From positions 6,696,001 to 6,760,000 of the forward strand of contig JAWNGF010000002.1 of assembly GCA_037039685.1 (NCBI GenBank): 64,000 nt of DNA, read 5' to 3'. The DNA is from Ceratobasidium sp. AG-K (lineage: Eukaryota > Basidiomycota > Agaricomycetes > Cantharellales > Ceratobasidiaceae). The position numbers and the translations under genes are program-made. The notes under the pieces were generated by a model. The model searched no databases, was not told where the DNA came from, and worked only from the letters and a program-made list of their open reading frames with translations. This document shows positions 1 through 12,250 of the stretch, piece by piece; positions within the stretch are counted from its first letter, which is position 1; every line of letters starts with the position of its first letter.

Positions 1-631
1 TATGGTAGATGCAGGAGTCGAACAGAAAAGGCTTATCTATCAATTCGATGGTGTAATCGGTGTTAGAACTGTCAATACTGCCGTCGGCATCTCTTGGCTT
101 GCAATGCTGGGTCAAGCCCGATGTGATCCCTCGCCTTCTTTCGGCTGTTTCTGAGTAATGGTTGTGTACTAAGCCCCATCGCATAGTAATACACGTTTTT
201 GAACCATACATTTCTCAGCTGAAAACCAGCCAACCACAGTTTGTCCAATATCCATTATTCAACCCGACTGGCTGTATTAATAAAGGACAGACCTCCGCTT
301 GCTGCGCAAGTCCCCGCCACGACTACACCGACTCGCGTCCGGGCCTTTCGAGCCGTCAAGTGAGTAAACGTCCCATGTCAGCAGCCGTTACTGGTGTAAC
401 TCACTCAGATTTGTACGCTAGAGGTCACCGTGTGAGGGTTTGGGTTTGCACTTAATGGTACGTTCACTCGCCGAATGTGTGTCATGGTTTCCGGTGCTAA
501 ATTCATTGCCACGGTACTCAAGCTCGCAACGTGGTCACAGTTTCTTTGACGGTGCCGTCGAAAGTGGTAGGTTCTATAACTACGACGGCAGACAGCTCTT
601 GAGTGCGTCACCAAAATCCTCTGACGCTTGG

Positions 632-762
632 CGAGCGCCGGTTTGCTCATACGTGCTCGCTTGGGTAAAGGAGCACTCAGGTGCACCCGAGTGGCTGTGC
701 AATTGGTGCTCCTATACCTAAGCGAGCACGCACAAGCAAGCAAATCGGCGCTCACGAGCCCG
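632..762. repeat. Fold-back inverted repeat 1
   Basis: Bases 652-676 are the near-perfect reverse complement of 706-730 (core CGTGCTCGCTT against AAGCGAGCACG). Pairing resumes outward (GAGCGCCGGTTTGCT at about 634-648 against AGCAAATCGGCGCTC) after a few unpaired bases. The centre also pairs (TGCAC with GTGCA). The single-stranded form would be a roughly 130-nt hairpin. No transposase or target duplication was found, so a MITE-like or fold-back origin is inference. Confidence 0.6.
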
Positions 763-1658
763 AAAGAGAACCGGCGGATTTGCTTGAGTGTGGCCGTGTT
801 CACCGGTTGTGCCGCTCGCGTTTTGGTTAGTTTCATCGGCTCAGGCATGTATTGTAGTAATGTTATAAATACAAAACATATCTTGCCACAACCTGCGTCG
901 AGGAAACGATTAATTGAAAGGGAGGAAATGAAATTGGTTATCGCGTGAAAGCTTTTGCCCCAAACGTAGTCGAATCAGCGGAGCGACATTATTGACGGTC
1001 CTAATCAGAGCCCCATGTGCAAATTGACACTATGGGACAACATTTACTATTTGATTCGCGTGAAGAGGTCCAAATTAGCTCGGGTGCATGCTAATTACTG
1101 GGGGGTTGACATTTGCGCTAACACGCTGATTTGCGCTAATTGGCGCTAATTACTCCCGTCGCTTTTTACTGACGCTCATTTGCTCAAGCAATAGTGACGG
1201 TGCAAACGGCGCTTAGACAAGTCCACCCCCTCCAGTCTCTTTTGCTCGCCTGTATTGTGTGTATTGTGTGTGTCAATTTATTGTCAATATTTAATTGTGT
1301 GCGGCTGCGAAACTCCATTGCTACTAGCTACATAACTTGAAGGCACTACAGCACATGGGGTGGTGTTGTGTTGTGTCGTGCTTTTATGAAGTGTTTTTGT
1401 TCATTTCACAGTAGTTTTGGAAAAATTGTTCACAGCTCAACGAGAAACAATCGGAATCGCACACGAATTACTATGCGACATTATGTCGGCCCCTGAGGCC
1501 CAGACTCTCAGCTAGAGGCAAGTCTGCGAATTCCTTCATGCATAAATGGTGGGTGGACCATCTCACCGCGGCCTGGCCCAACTCTCGGTCCGTGACGGTA
1601 TTGGCACGAATTTCACCACGAGCAAAAATTAGCGCTGACTCCCAGTGTGTTGTAGGAG

Positions 1659-2097
1659 TGTCGTAGGTGTCGTAGGCGACCTGCTAAATACGTTATACGT
1701 ATTTTAAGGGCTCCCCGGCCTAAGTGCTCGGCAGGAATATTCTATGGAACGTTTGAACAAGCTCGTCGCCGGGTCTGAAGGTGATTGCTCGTGGAACATT
1801 CGATGGAGCATGGTGATTGGGCGACCGTTTCAGTCCTGGCGCTAACAGCGAGTTTGCGGACAAAATACAAATTGAGGTCTGGTGTCATGCTCCATCGAAT
1901 GTTCCACGGGAAACCACCTTCCTAATTTGTCGTTCCACAAAGGTTGTCCGCAGGCCCGGCGACGAGATTACGTTCATTCCCGGTCGTCATCGAGCTTGTT
2001 CAAACGTTCCATAGAATATTCCGGCCAAGCACTTAGCCTGGCGGGCCCTTAAAATACGTATAGCGTGTTTAGCATGTCGCCTACGACACCTACGGCG
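1659..2097. repeat. Fold-back inverted repeat 2 (MITE-like)
   Basis: The left arm (about 1659-1812) and right arm (about 1886-2097) are reverse complements over most of their length. Perfect blocks are 1791-1812 against 1886-1907 (22 bp) and 1734-1765 against 1991-2022 (32 bp). Outer parts match at roughly 90 percent, around TTAAAATACGTATA and GTCGCCTACGACACCTAC. The right arm has about 58 extra bases. The loop is about 73 bp. No coding capacity is seen; it looks like a non-autonomous fold-back element. Confidence 0.75.
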
Positions 2098-4090
2098 CCT
2101 ACGGGCCTCTCGGCTCCTGGGCTGCACGCTGTATTTAACTGCGGGAAGGAAACCGAAGAGCCCCATTCTCGCTCTTGCTCCCTCGATTCACCAGAATTAC
2201 CTCGCCCGCCGCTCAAGAAATTCGACCACGCACCCCTCGCGCTGATTTGTCTAAATTCCCACACACTCTAGGCTTGTGGATATGCGCCTGCAACGAGGTC
2301 GGATGCATGGAATTGCTAGCGCGATGCAAAACTATCGCCCCTCCGAGAATGGTGCTTTACCAACTCTTGTGAGTGTGAATAGTTTGTTGTTGGCATCTAT
2401 ATGCTATGCTAGGCGCGAACCTGAGGCGCTTTTCATCAGTCCGTGGCCGATAGTTGTCAACGTTCGGTTGGTCCCAACAATCCCCGTACAGTGAGAGACG
2501 CCGCAAAATGTAAGTTATGTGGCCCGAAGGTGCGCTACTAACGACTGTACTTTCAGGGCCCATTACTTCTAGGGCACGATTCATGGCCGGGGCTGCACAG
2601 GCACCTCCAATGGGCGACCCACAAGTCTCCCGGTCCGGAACAGCTAGTATCACACTGTACCGACTCTTGCTTGTGCTCTTCCCGGGTTTATTCGCGCTCG
2701 CCAAGTATTACACGGACGCATACAAGCTGCCCGATTCGTCTCGGAAGTTGGACCCGATGAATGCCCTCGTGTCTGCCGGGTAAGTATTTCGACATACGCA
2801 ACGCGACTTTGCCGAGGTGCTGATCGAGAGGCTAGCTGGGGATGTATCGGGTTTTGCGATGGCGGTCCAAGTGGATGGCGGTACTGGCTATTCGCGCTCG
2901 ACTTGGCTACGCTGGCTGGGTCGTGGGGAGTTCTTCGTATCTTGCTGCAAAGGGTTCGCTCGTCTAGACCACCTGCTGGTACGTCGACTGGGTCGAAAAT
3001 GTGGCCTGGAGCGCATGTTGACTTGGAACATATAGCCGAGGACATCGAAGGTGGGACAGACGCACCCCGCCAGGCTCAAGAGCAGTCTGTTCGCGAGACG
3101 CCCGCCACGCCGTGTTGCAATGATACCTAACGGCCCTCTAAAGCCCCAACGACAATACCCCAACGTGACTCAGCTATTAGCGATTTCGTGCACTCCCTTT
3201 GTCTTATTTCGGCCCTCCAGCACGTTCAAACTACGCCATTCAGCTACTACAATCAACACTAATATCTTATCGCACTACGCAGCAAGTCTGCTCGTCCAAC
3301 TCGCTATTTCCCCTTACCCTGAAACTATAGTTAGAGCTTTATCTTACTGTATTTATCAGCCCGCTTTTTATTATGGACATGCTTTTAAGTTGGCGTCTAG
3401 CATAGTTTTCTTGTAGCGAAGAATGTTGTAACGCTAACGTAGCAATCGGATCATTGTAAATTATAGCGCCTCTTGGCGAGCACGAGATCCTAGGCGAGCA
3501 ACCCACAGTAGCCGACTGGCACACGATTACGATTTTATGCAACTTGACTAACCTGTGTTGTACTGTAACTCGTGGATATGTGGTGGATGTAGTGTTGTTA
3601 GATAGGAGAATTGGGATGAATCGCTTTTGATAACCACATTAATTTTCCGAACAAAAATTGTGGTGTGTGGTCATGCATATCTTAGTGTTTGATGGCCCTG
3701 ATGGCCTGAGTTATTCCGAATCGTCACACGCTCAGAGCGCTCGCATGTCTAGCGTTCTATCATCATGTCATTATTACTGTTAGGTAAACTAGACCCTCTT
3801 TCATTATTACCTCGGGGCTCGATAGAACTGCTAACCTCGTCATGTGGCTTACGCACAGTTTGGATGTCATTGTCGGACCTTTGAGGTGATGGCCGGAAGG
3901 TTCTCGGTGCCTCGTTCGCATTTAGCGTCTCTGCCAAGTTCTCTTGGTGGCTCTGTTGGCAGATGTCCACCTCGTCTCGCACACCTATGGCCCTCATCTT
4001 TTTCTCTTGGCTTCATCAATTCGGTACGACCAACCAGGTCGACGCTCGCAGCAACTCGCTCACCGCCGCATATTCTCCGCACAAAAGTTG

Positions 4091-4097
4091 TATAAAA
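4091..4097 (+). promoter_or_regulatory. TATA box of GH7 gene
   Basis: TATAAAA lies 55-61 bp upstream of the cellobiohydrolase start codon, a usual distance for a strongly expressed secreted fungal enzyme. An ATG at 4109 is out of frame with the gene. It either lies upstream of the transcription start or forms a short upstream frame overlapping the real start. Confidence 0.6.
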
Positions 4098-4151
4098 TTC
4101 AACGCAAAATGGCCTTGAATAGCATCGGTCCTCACCAAGCAATCTTTTACA

Positions 4152-5847
4152 ATGCTTCCCTTCGTTGCTCTATTCTCCCTCTACCTCGTTGTCGCCCAGG
4201 CCCAACAGGTCGGCACGCTCAAGCCTGAAGTCCACCCCGGCCTCCCCTGGCAAAAGTGCACCAAGGCTGGTGGCTGCGTGACCCAATCGAACGCCAAGAT
4301 TGTGCTCGACGCCAACTGGCGCTGGGTCCACACCACTTCCGGCTTCGCCAACTGCTACAATGGCCAGGCATGGGACACTTCGGTCTGCCCCGACGGTGCC
4401 ACCTGCGCTCAGAACTGCGCGGTCGACGGCGCTGACTACAGCGGAACCTATGGTATCACCACCTCCGGCAACGCTCTCACCCTCAAGTTTGTCACCAAGG
4501 GCGAGAACACCAACGTCGGCTCCCGTGTCTACCTCATGGCCAGTGATGACACCAACTACGAGATGTTCAAGCTCAAGAACCAAGAGTTTACCTTCGATGT
4601 TGATGTTTCGAACCTCCCCTGCGGTCTGAATGGCGCTCTCTACTTCTCCGAGATGTTGGCCGATGGTGGCAAGTCCAAGTACCCGAACAACAAGGCTGGT
4701 GCCAAGTACGGAACTGGCTACTGCGACGCTCAGTGCCCTCGTGACATCAAGTTCATCAACGGCGAGGTAAGTTTCAACTTCACTAAATGCCGGTATTGCA
4801 CTAATGCACACCCAATAGGCCAACGTCGCTGGCTGGTCCGGCTCCCCGACCGACCCCAACTCGGGCAAGGGCAACTACGGTTCCTGCTGTAACGAGATGG
4901 ACATTTGGGAGGCCAACTCGGTTTCGACCGCCTACACTCCCCACCCTTGCACGGTCTCCGGCCCAACCCGCTGCACCGGCACCCAGTGTGCCGACTTCTG
5001 CGACCAACCCGGATGCGACTGGAACCCGTTCCGCATGGGCGACAAGTCGTACTACGGCAAGGGCCTCACCGTCGACACTTCCAAGAAGATGACCGTCGTC
5101 ACCCAGTTCTTGACCGCTGACAACACCGCCAACGGCAAGCTCGTCGAGATGCGCCGCCTCTACGTCCAAGACGGCAAGGTCATCCAGAACTCCAAGTCGT
5201 CCATCCTCGGACTCACCCAGTTCGACTCGATCACTGATGACTTCTGCGCCGCTCAAAAGTCGATCTTCCAAGATACCAACGTCTACGCGCAAAAGGGTGG
5301 TATGGCCACGATGGACAAGTCGTTTGCGAACGGCCATGTCCTGGTCATGTCCATCTGGGATGACCATGCGGCCAACATGCTCTGGCTCGACAGCAACTAC
5401 CCACTCAACCTCCCGGCCAACCAACCCGGTGTCGCTCGCGGAACTTGCCCTACTAGCTCTGGCAAGCCCCAGGATGTCGAGACGCAGTCCCCCAACGCGT
5501 CGGTCACCTTCTCCAACATTCGCTTCGGTGATATTGGGTCGACTTATGGCTCGACCGGCCCGATTACGACTCCTGGCCCGATTACCACGACTACGACTTC
5601 GTCCGCTCCGGTAAGCATTCCTGTATCTCCCCTCAGTCTGTGCTAATGAACAGTCCCAGGTTACCACCACTCCCACGACCGGAACTGTTCCCAAGTTTGG
5701 ACAATGCGGCGGCATTGGACACACTGGCCCAACTGTGAGTGTCTCTCTATAATAATAATCCTTGAACCCAGACTGATTCCGCTTTAGGCCTGCGTCGCTG
5801 GCTCTACCTGCAAGTTTGTCAACGACTGGTACTCTCAGTGCCTCTAA
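4152..5847 (+). CDS. GH7 cellobiohydrolase with C-terminal CBM1
   Basis: Secreted reducing-end cellobiohydrolase (exo-beta-1,4-glucanase) releasing cellobiose from crystalline cellulose. Exons: 4152-4766, 4819-5610, 5660-5734, 5788-5847, giving 513 aa. An alternative in-frame acceptor at 5653 would add two residues. Residues 1-18 are a signal peptide. The GH7 core follows, with EMDIWEANS holding the family catalytic triad (nucleophile E231, D233, acid/base E236). A Thr/Pro/Ser-rich linker (about 455-480) leads to a C-terminal CBM1 (QCGGIG at 484 to the end WYSQCL) with the expected cysteines and aromatics. Length and layout match Cel7A-type enzymes. All four exons keep frame and no defect is seen. 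A TATA box lies 55 bp upstream. The fold is highly disulphide-bonded, and the codon choice is strongly C-ending, as in highly expressed genes. Confidence 0.95.
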
Positions 5848-6235
5848 GTCCTGTCTAGACGGTGTATACGGTTGAATACATGTATGGCGAATGACCTGAA
5901 TCCATTTTTTTCTACTTTCCATTTCGTGCATCGAGTGCTCGTCTGAACTAAGAAGCAACACATTTGAGCTTGTCGGTAACATAAGATTGTCCAGCTACAT
6001 TGAAAGGTTCTTACATCTAGTTACTAGTTAGGGATGGCGACTTTTAACGACCGGCGTCTAGCATATATGCCAAGCTGCATTTATTTGTCCACGATGATCA
6101 TGGATTTGAATTGATGGTACACTTCTGATCTCTGCCACATTCTTGGAGTTTACGAGCAGCGCCATACAAATTAGTAGCCATTGACAAGCCTCGAAACGGG
6201 GATATAGTTCGCGCCAACCAGTTCTCTATACCATC
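5848..6235. other. Intergenic, 388 bp
   Basis: This is the 3' region of the GH7 gene and the upstream region of the CHAT relic. Nothing further is recognised. Confidence 0.5.
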
Positions 6236-7982
6236 ATGGACAACTCAGACAAGGCTCAAGCTCTATCGTTAATCCAAGACTTCAAATCTCCACTTGACTT
6301 GGAGGGAGCTGGCCCATATATCACTTGCTTCCAACGATACGAAACCGGCTCATTCCCCAACCTTTCCGAAGACCAAAAGCTTAATGCATCCCTACTTTGG
6401 CTTTTAGCGGTCCGAGAGCACCAACATGAATCATTGTTATCTACTTATTGTCACCTGGCCGATTATTTTGCACATCTTCCCGCTCTAGGGCTTGACATAT
6501 GGGCCCGTAAGCAGTTATTGGACCAGTTACCAGGGGATCTTGAAACTTCAGCCGCTCGACAGGCCATCATAAGCGGAGACTAGGAGCTGGCGATCAATTT
6601 ACTTGACAAGTGCCGTGGGTTGACCTGGGGACAGCTCTTACGTACCCTCCCTCCCGGCGGTGAAATAGAGCGTCTAGTGAACAGTCATCCCGAGCTCGGT
6701 GTTCCATTAAGAGGATAATTGCGAGCTCTACATATATATATAGCATGACCCACCGTACTCGATCATTACGGACCGATCAAAGGCACACTCAAGCGGAAAT
6801 CGACGCCCATGTTGATGTGGCCAAGGAGGTATAAACTATTTTGATCCGTGTTCATGAACTACCAGAGTTTGAAGACTTTTTATTGCCAAATCCCTTGAGA
6901 AATGCTCGGAAACTGGCAGGCCAGGGGACGGTTGTGATACTTGTCCCTGATGACACCTGCACTCACATCCTTCTACTCCAAGATTCTTCTGCAACCCCCG
7001 AACCTCATATATGCGAGGAATTGAATTTAGACAAAGTGCAGAATATGGCACAAGCGATGAGGCTCGTTCTTAGTCGATGCGGATTGTCAGAAAGAGGAGA
7101 TACAGTAATTGCCGACGCCCACGAAGGTGACGGAATTGAAGAAGCGGGGGCGTCTGAGGATTCCACAGAACGGGGTTTCGTTGCCGCCGGAGGCCGTCGA
7201 CGAACAAGACTTCGGACTATAGATGACGAGCTCAGCGATATTTTGTCCGTGCTGTGGAGAACTATTGGTACAGCAATACGGGACGTTCTTTCGCCGCAAG
7301 TCAGTAATAGTCCAAATCAATATCTGAGTGGTATCCACTCATCACGGACTTCTAGCACAATCAAACAAACCCTCCCAAAGTGTATCTTTATCCCACCGGT
7401 CCCCTGGCCAGCCTTCCGATTCACGCTTCGGGAGTATACTCGAGCCCTGACAGCGAAGCGCTCCTAGACTATCTTGTCCCACCTTACATTCCAATATTTC
7501 AGCACCTCGCTTTCCCCCCACCCGCCGTGATATTACATCCAGCGCATGTATTCGTGATCAGCCAGGCCGACATTCCAAACCAGAACCTGCTTCCAGCAAC
7601 TAAAATAGAAGTAGCAGAGATCAAGAAGCATGTCCCCCCGGATCGGCTTTCATTAGCAGAGGGAGTCCAAGGTAACAAGCAGGCTCTTACCAGTACGGCT
7701 TGGATACTATTGCGAGATCAACCTCTCATTCTTCACCTCGCATGTCATGCTCGACAAGACCCGTCGGACCCCTTTACTAGTGCGTTTCTCCTCCATGACG
7801 GGCCCACAATCGTGTCCCAACTCCTAGGGCAACGAAGTCATCAACCGTTACTGACAGTTCTCAGCGCCTGTCAGACGGCGGCCGGGGATTTTCTAGCCGC
7901 AATTCTACCTGTCCTCAATCTCAAATGCTCCAAGGCAGAATCACTTGCGGCTAGATTATTTTTTAAAATAATACATCTTTAA
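6236..7982 (+). pseudogene. CHAT-domain (caspase-like) protein, broken
   Basis: Remnant of a TPR-CHAT protein, a family of caspase-like peptidases that is expanded in some fungi. The first open stretch (6236-6580) is helical and ends at an in-frame TAG (6581-6583). The same frame then continues with family-like sequence (LLDKCRG...WGQLLR) to a stop at about 6717. A second segment (6841-about 7377) contains LPEFEDFLLP. A one-base shift near 7377 moves to a third frame, which carries YPTGPLASLPIHASG, then the catalytic histidine region HLACHA (about 7735-7752) and the catalytic cysteine region LSACQTAAGD (about 7860-7890). The usual C-terminal part after that motif is missing or scrambled. With a nonsense codon, at least one frameshift and 3' loss, the gene is almost certainly dead. 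The domain assignment rests on the paired His and Cys motifs. Confidence 0.8.
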
Positions 7983-8052
7983 CGAGCTACATCAACGTGA
8001 GGTGAAACCGCTCGTGGACCGAGTCCATACGGCCGAAGCACAGGTGACAATC

Positions 8053-8150
8053 AGGGGAAGCACTTGCAGGGGAAGACATATACGCAGGGGAAATGTAGCA
8101 GGGGTGGCACAGAGGCCGGTACATGCAGGGTTAGATACACCAGGGCAGTA
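8053..8150 (+). repeat. Irregular GCAGGGG word cluster
   Basis: The words CAGGGGAA or GCAGGG recur at about 8054, 8068, 8085, 8099, 8126 and 8142 with irregular 13-27 bp spacing. They resemble a decayed short tandem array. Confidence 0.4.
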
Positions 8151-9017
8151 AACAGACCGAGACAGAAAAGCAATCGAGGCCGTTGATAAGATTCTGCTAA
8201 ATTAAAAAGGTAAAACCGTCAGTAAACCACAAGTAGACCACCTCTATTCCGCCGCAGCAGTTTTGCACCTCGGTCGATAGAGGCAGGACCATACACGGAT
8301 GATCCCGGGCACATCGAGGGCCCCAGTGGCACACCGTCCTAGTGCCAACGGTGGGGTGCGCATTAAGCGCGAGGGCGGACCGGCAAAGATTGTCGGGTGT
8401 AAGAAGGGGTAGGGTGAGGATGGGTCCTGCTGGTGCGCAGGTCGGCACGGCCACAATTGTCGGAGGTGGCCAGCTCGAATTTAAGGAGTGGGACCCTACT
8501 GAGTGGTGACATGGCGTGGGGGAAGTGGGCCACGTCCCCCAGTCAGAAGGAGGGCCAAAAGGCGCGCGAAAAGAGCGCAATGTTGTATGCAGAGGATATG
8601 CTAAGACGCGGGAGGAGGGGGTTGCTGCCGGGCTCGTCGAAGGGTAGTAAAGAAGGAACGGCAGGGAGGGCAAGGCCGTCACGTGCGGCTAGATATGGAA
8701 GGCTTGGTCCCCAGGTAAACACTCGGTAGGTTTTCGTGCCCAAGCACCTGGCGGACTTCGACCGAGGCTTTACATTCATAATCTAGTCGGTTACCAACAA
8801 GCTCGTTGAAAACCAAGTGGCTGTCTGCTTACGTGCCGCATCCACCTCCACGAGCATTGTGTACAGTATGATGACCCTGGCAATCCTCGCTGGTTACAAA
8901 CTGTTAGAATCGCCTCCAAGTTGCCCCAAGATCAACTGGTTTAACTAGAGTGGTAGGGGATTCGGCGTTCTCAAAGTCCTTGGCTCTTCTCTCAGCGAAA
9001 ACCGCACGTGCTAGTTA

Positions 9018-9041
9018 GGGCTCGTTCACGCAAACGAGCCC
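9018..9041. repeat. Perfect 9-bp-stem hairpin
   Basis: GGGCTCGTT (9018-9026) and AACGAGCCC (9033-9041) are exact reverse complements around a 6-nt loop. There is no T-run after it, so it is unlikely to be a terminator. The words resemble those in fold-back repeat 1. Confidence 0.5.
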
Positions 9042-9485
9042 TTACGAGCCTCAATTAGCACTGCGGTTTGCGCTGAGCTCACCTCGGGCGACTCGGCATG
9101 TTCCTATTCATCACATTTGTGAAGGGAATGCTGGCAGTAGCTGCGCGATCAATCACTGTGACCTACCGCATTTCTTTTCACCTCTCTCGAGCGGTGCACA
9201 ATCAGGAAGAGCTACATGAGATTCGTGCTAGTGGCGGCTGGGTGAGGCACTGCGTCAAACGCTGGCGGAGGTTGCTGACCAACCTCAGGGTTCCAAGCTG
9301 GGCATTTCGACCTCACACTTGACCATCACGGCTGCCGAATTATAATAACCCGGGCCCTGGCCATACGGTGATGGTATAATATCACCCCCACATTTCTACG
9401 GAGTACGGACGCAGAGAACGTTATTGACCCTCAATCTCCATTTGGATCAACTAAATCCTGCTGGTGTCCAGCGATCACTTTCAGG

Positions 9486-11748
9486 ATGAGCTCTCAATTA
9501 CTCGACCAGACTTGGGCAATCACCGGAGCCGGACTTGTGACTCTAGCTTTGTGGTATTGGTCGAGACCGTCAGTTCCACTACCTCCTGGACCTAGGGGCA
9601 ATCCCATATTTGGGTCAGCGTTAGAGGTTAGCGATAACACCAGCCCACTATTGATTACATTTGAGGCTGAACCGCACCTTAGCTCCGCGGCTCGAAACCT
9701 TTTTGGCTTGCTTTTGCGGAATATTCAGAACGTTATGGTCAGTGGTTTGTTGGGCTCCTGCCCATTGCTGATGGAGTACTCGCCTTCAGGTCCGTTGATC
9801 ACCATTCGAATGATGTTCCGTAGGGTCATTATCATCAGCGACCCAAAAATTGTAACCGAGCTTTTCGAAAAGCGAGCCTCGCAGTACTCGGATAGGCGCG
9901 TCGGTGAGATGATTAAGCTGTAAGTTTGTGACATTGCTTGGATAGGCGCCTACGATTACTGACTCCAGCCACTTTCTTAGAGTAGGCTGGGAATATGATC
10001 TTCTATTTCTTAGATATGGCCCGTTACTGAAGCACTACCGCACGCTTCTCCAGCGCGCGTTCAACAATCGCGTCGTAGTGGACTACTTGCCGTTGCAAGA
10101 ATACGAAGTCAAGCGAATGATGCGAAGATTGTCGGAGACACCGGAGCACTTTATGCGGCATATTCATTTGTAAGTGCTTTGAACGGCTTTCCTGTTAGAG
10201 AACTGATGGAAAGAAATAGAATGGCGGGAAGCGTTGCGATCCGTATGGCCTATGGTTATAAGGTTAATTCCCCAGATGACCCGCTTGTGGAAGGTGTGGA
10301 AAAGTCCATGGTCATATTTGCAGATAGTATGTGTCGGCCGATGATTTTTCTTGTTTATGGTTCAACGCTCTAACGCAGCGTCAATAGTTGGAACGCCTGG
10401 AAGGTGGATGGTAGATGTCTTCCCATACTGTGAGCCCCCGTTGATCTAGGTTCTGACCGCCACAACGCTAACCGACTTGTGGAATACAAGTGCGATATTT
10501 CCCGCCGTGGTTCCCCGGTATGGGCTTTCGTAAGGCTGTTGCCTCATGGCTACCAATGATTCGTCAGGCTCGAGACGAGCCTTTTGAATTTACTAAACAA
10601 CAAATAGTGCGAATTCCTTTCATTGTACCACTCATCTTTCTAATCATCTGGTTTCGTTGTCTAGGCGGCTGGGACGGCCGAGCCCTCGTTCGTGTCTAAG
10701 CTTCTCGATCCAGAGAGTGGTGAAGAAGTCACAGCTGAGGAAGAGGCTCACATCAAGGTAAACTTGTCACATCTTCCACACCGGTACGGAAACCCTTGGC
10801 TTATAACTTGACGCAGGTGGTGGCATCTTCACTCTATGGTGCTGCGTCCGACACAACCGTCTCGGCTATCAAATCTTTTTTCCTCGCCATGTTGCTCTAC
10901 CCAGGTGCCCAGGCTAGAGCCCAGGAAGAGATCACCGCCTATTTGCGAGCAAGGGCAAAGGATCCTGATGCGAAAATCGGACTGGAAAACGCGACCCAAT
11001 TCATCACTATGGCCGACAAACCCAATCTTCCTTATACTAGTGCCCTCGTTCGGGAACTATTGCGCTGGCACCCTATAATTCCTATTGTTGGCCACCAATC
11101 TGCCGATGAGGACGACAATAATGTGATATGCGACGGAAAGACATACAGAATCCCGGCACATACACCCGTTATCGTCAATGCGTGGTTGGTGTCTTTGTTG
11201 CCCTGAGATTATCATTGAACTGGAACGAGAACAGGCAAATAATGCACGATGCAGAGGTTTACGCTCAGCCTGACAAGTTCATGCCTGAGCGTTTCCTAGT
11301 CAACAATCCCCCGCCTCATCCGGAAACTTATGCATTTGGATTCGGAAGGAGGTACGTTCTTCTTATAAGTCATGCATTTCATTTCGCTAATCATTTGAGA
11401 AACGGTGCCTAGAATCTGCCCAGGCATGCATGCTGCTCAACAATCAATGTGGCTTTCGATCAGGTCCGTATCTTATTGCCTCCAAACCTCCACGGACACA
11501 AAAATAACTTTTTCCCGCCAGCAACATCCTATCCGCTTTCACCATCACCAAGGCAAAAGACGAAAACGGAGAGGAGATCGTCCCAGAAGAACGGTACACA
11601 AGCGATATCATCAGGTGTGATTTCTTCTTTGTTGACCAATTGAGTTTCGCCGCTCATAAATGTAATCCATAGCCACCCTATGCCGTTCAAATGCAACATT
11701 CGGCCTCGTGAGGGATGTAGGGAGTGGTTGATGACATTTGATGATTAG
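9486..11748 (+). CDS. Cytochrome P450 monooxygenase, copy 1
   Basis: Membrane-anchored, haem-thiolate monooxygenase; substrate unknown. Thirteen exons keep frame: 9486-9626, 9683-9737, 9790-9919, 9981-10169, 10220-10326, 10388-10429, 10491-10606, 10665-10757, 10817-11184, 11235-11351, 11413-11463, 11522-11614, 11673-11748, giving 525 aa. The N-terminus has a hydrophobic anchor and a proline-rich hinge (PLPPGPRG). Helix I carries GAASDTT (about 299-305), helix K carries ELLR (about 372-375), then PERF, and the haem loop is FGFGRRICPG with the ligand Cys at about 455. The C-terminus HPMPFKC is family-typical. The gene is complete. Structure was set by comparison with the second copy at 14025, whose exon lengths are nearly all identical. 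Fungal secondary metabolism or detoxification is likely, but no biosynthetic backbone gene is nearby. Confidence 0.9.
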
Positions 11749-12250
11749 TCGTCTCGCGCGCATTTTACTCATGTCTCTCCGTCTGTAAGCATCCGAGCAA
11801 TGGTCGAATCATGTGATTGAAACTCAGAGCAAGCTAAATACAACGGGGTAATGCAATAATGATCCCCATATTTAAGTTATCGAATGGCTATTTGGAAGAG
11901 ATTCGGGAGAGGCTTTGGGGGTTGGCTAGGAGTGCCATTGAGAACCGCATACATCGTGCACAACAAGACGCACACACTGTTAGCAAGGACAGCAAGCTTA
12001 GATACCAACCCCCCAAAAGATGAAATGCAAGCATGATGACGCTAATGTTTAGCCAGTGAGACCCGTGCATCCAAGTCAATGCGTTGCTTTGGGCAAGGCG
12101 TTGACCTAGCCAGTTTTGTTACTGGCCAGCACTCAAAGCTGCACGCTCGCATACCGCAGCGATCTCCGTGATAAATGAATTAAGAGGGGGGCTGATTAGC
12201 AAACGAGAGTTGAATGAGCAAAAGTTTTGAGGATGGGTGGCGATCTTAGA
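11749..12250. other. Intergenic, 0.5 kb
   Basis: This is the 3' flank of P450 copy 1 up to the LINE insertion. Nothing further is recognised. Confidence 0.4.

Larger units (their letters stand above)
1..4090. other. Gene-poor repeat debris upstream of GH7
   Basis: I recognise no gene here. Short open frames occur on both strands but none has a recognisable domain, a plausible intron pattern or a coding-like composition. The stretch holds two large inverted-repeat (fold-back) structures listed separately, a short TATTGTGTG-type microsatellite near 1250-1275, and repeated GCGCTAATT words near 1115-1160. No telomeric repeat is present. It looks like eroded transposon DNA. Confidence 0.6.
7983..9485. 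other. Intergenic, 1.5 kb
   Basis: No gene is recognised. It contains a cluster of GCAGGGG words (8053-8150), a G-rich stretch at about 8340-8720 with overlapping open frames that look compositional, and a perfect hairpin at 9018-9041. A GGTATAATATC sequence at about 9372-9382, some 110 bp before the next ATG, may act as the TATA region of the first P450. Confidence 0.4.

Noticed and set aside
2517..2783. 88-codon frame with a hydrophobic segment
   Set aside because: It has no homologous motif, sits in repeat debris, and overlaps frames on the other strand of equal length.
4801..5982. 393-codon open frame on the minus strand across the GH7 gene
   Set aside because: It is a shadow of the C-ending codon usage of the GH7 exons, crosses introns and has no domain.
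8053..8150. CRISPR-like array
   Set aside because: Repeat words are only 6-7 bp, irregularly spaced and in a eukaryotic genome.
8197..8729. Overlapping open frames of 160 and 98 codons
   Set aside because: They lie in a G-rich, low-complexity stretch on both strands with no domain, introns or start context.
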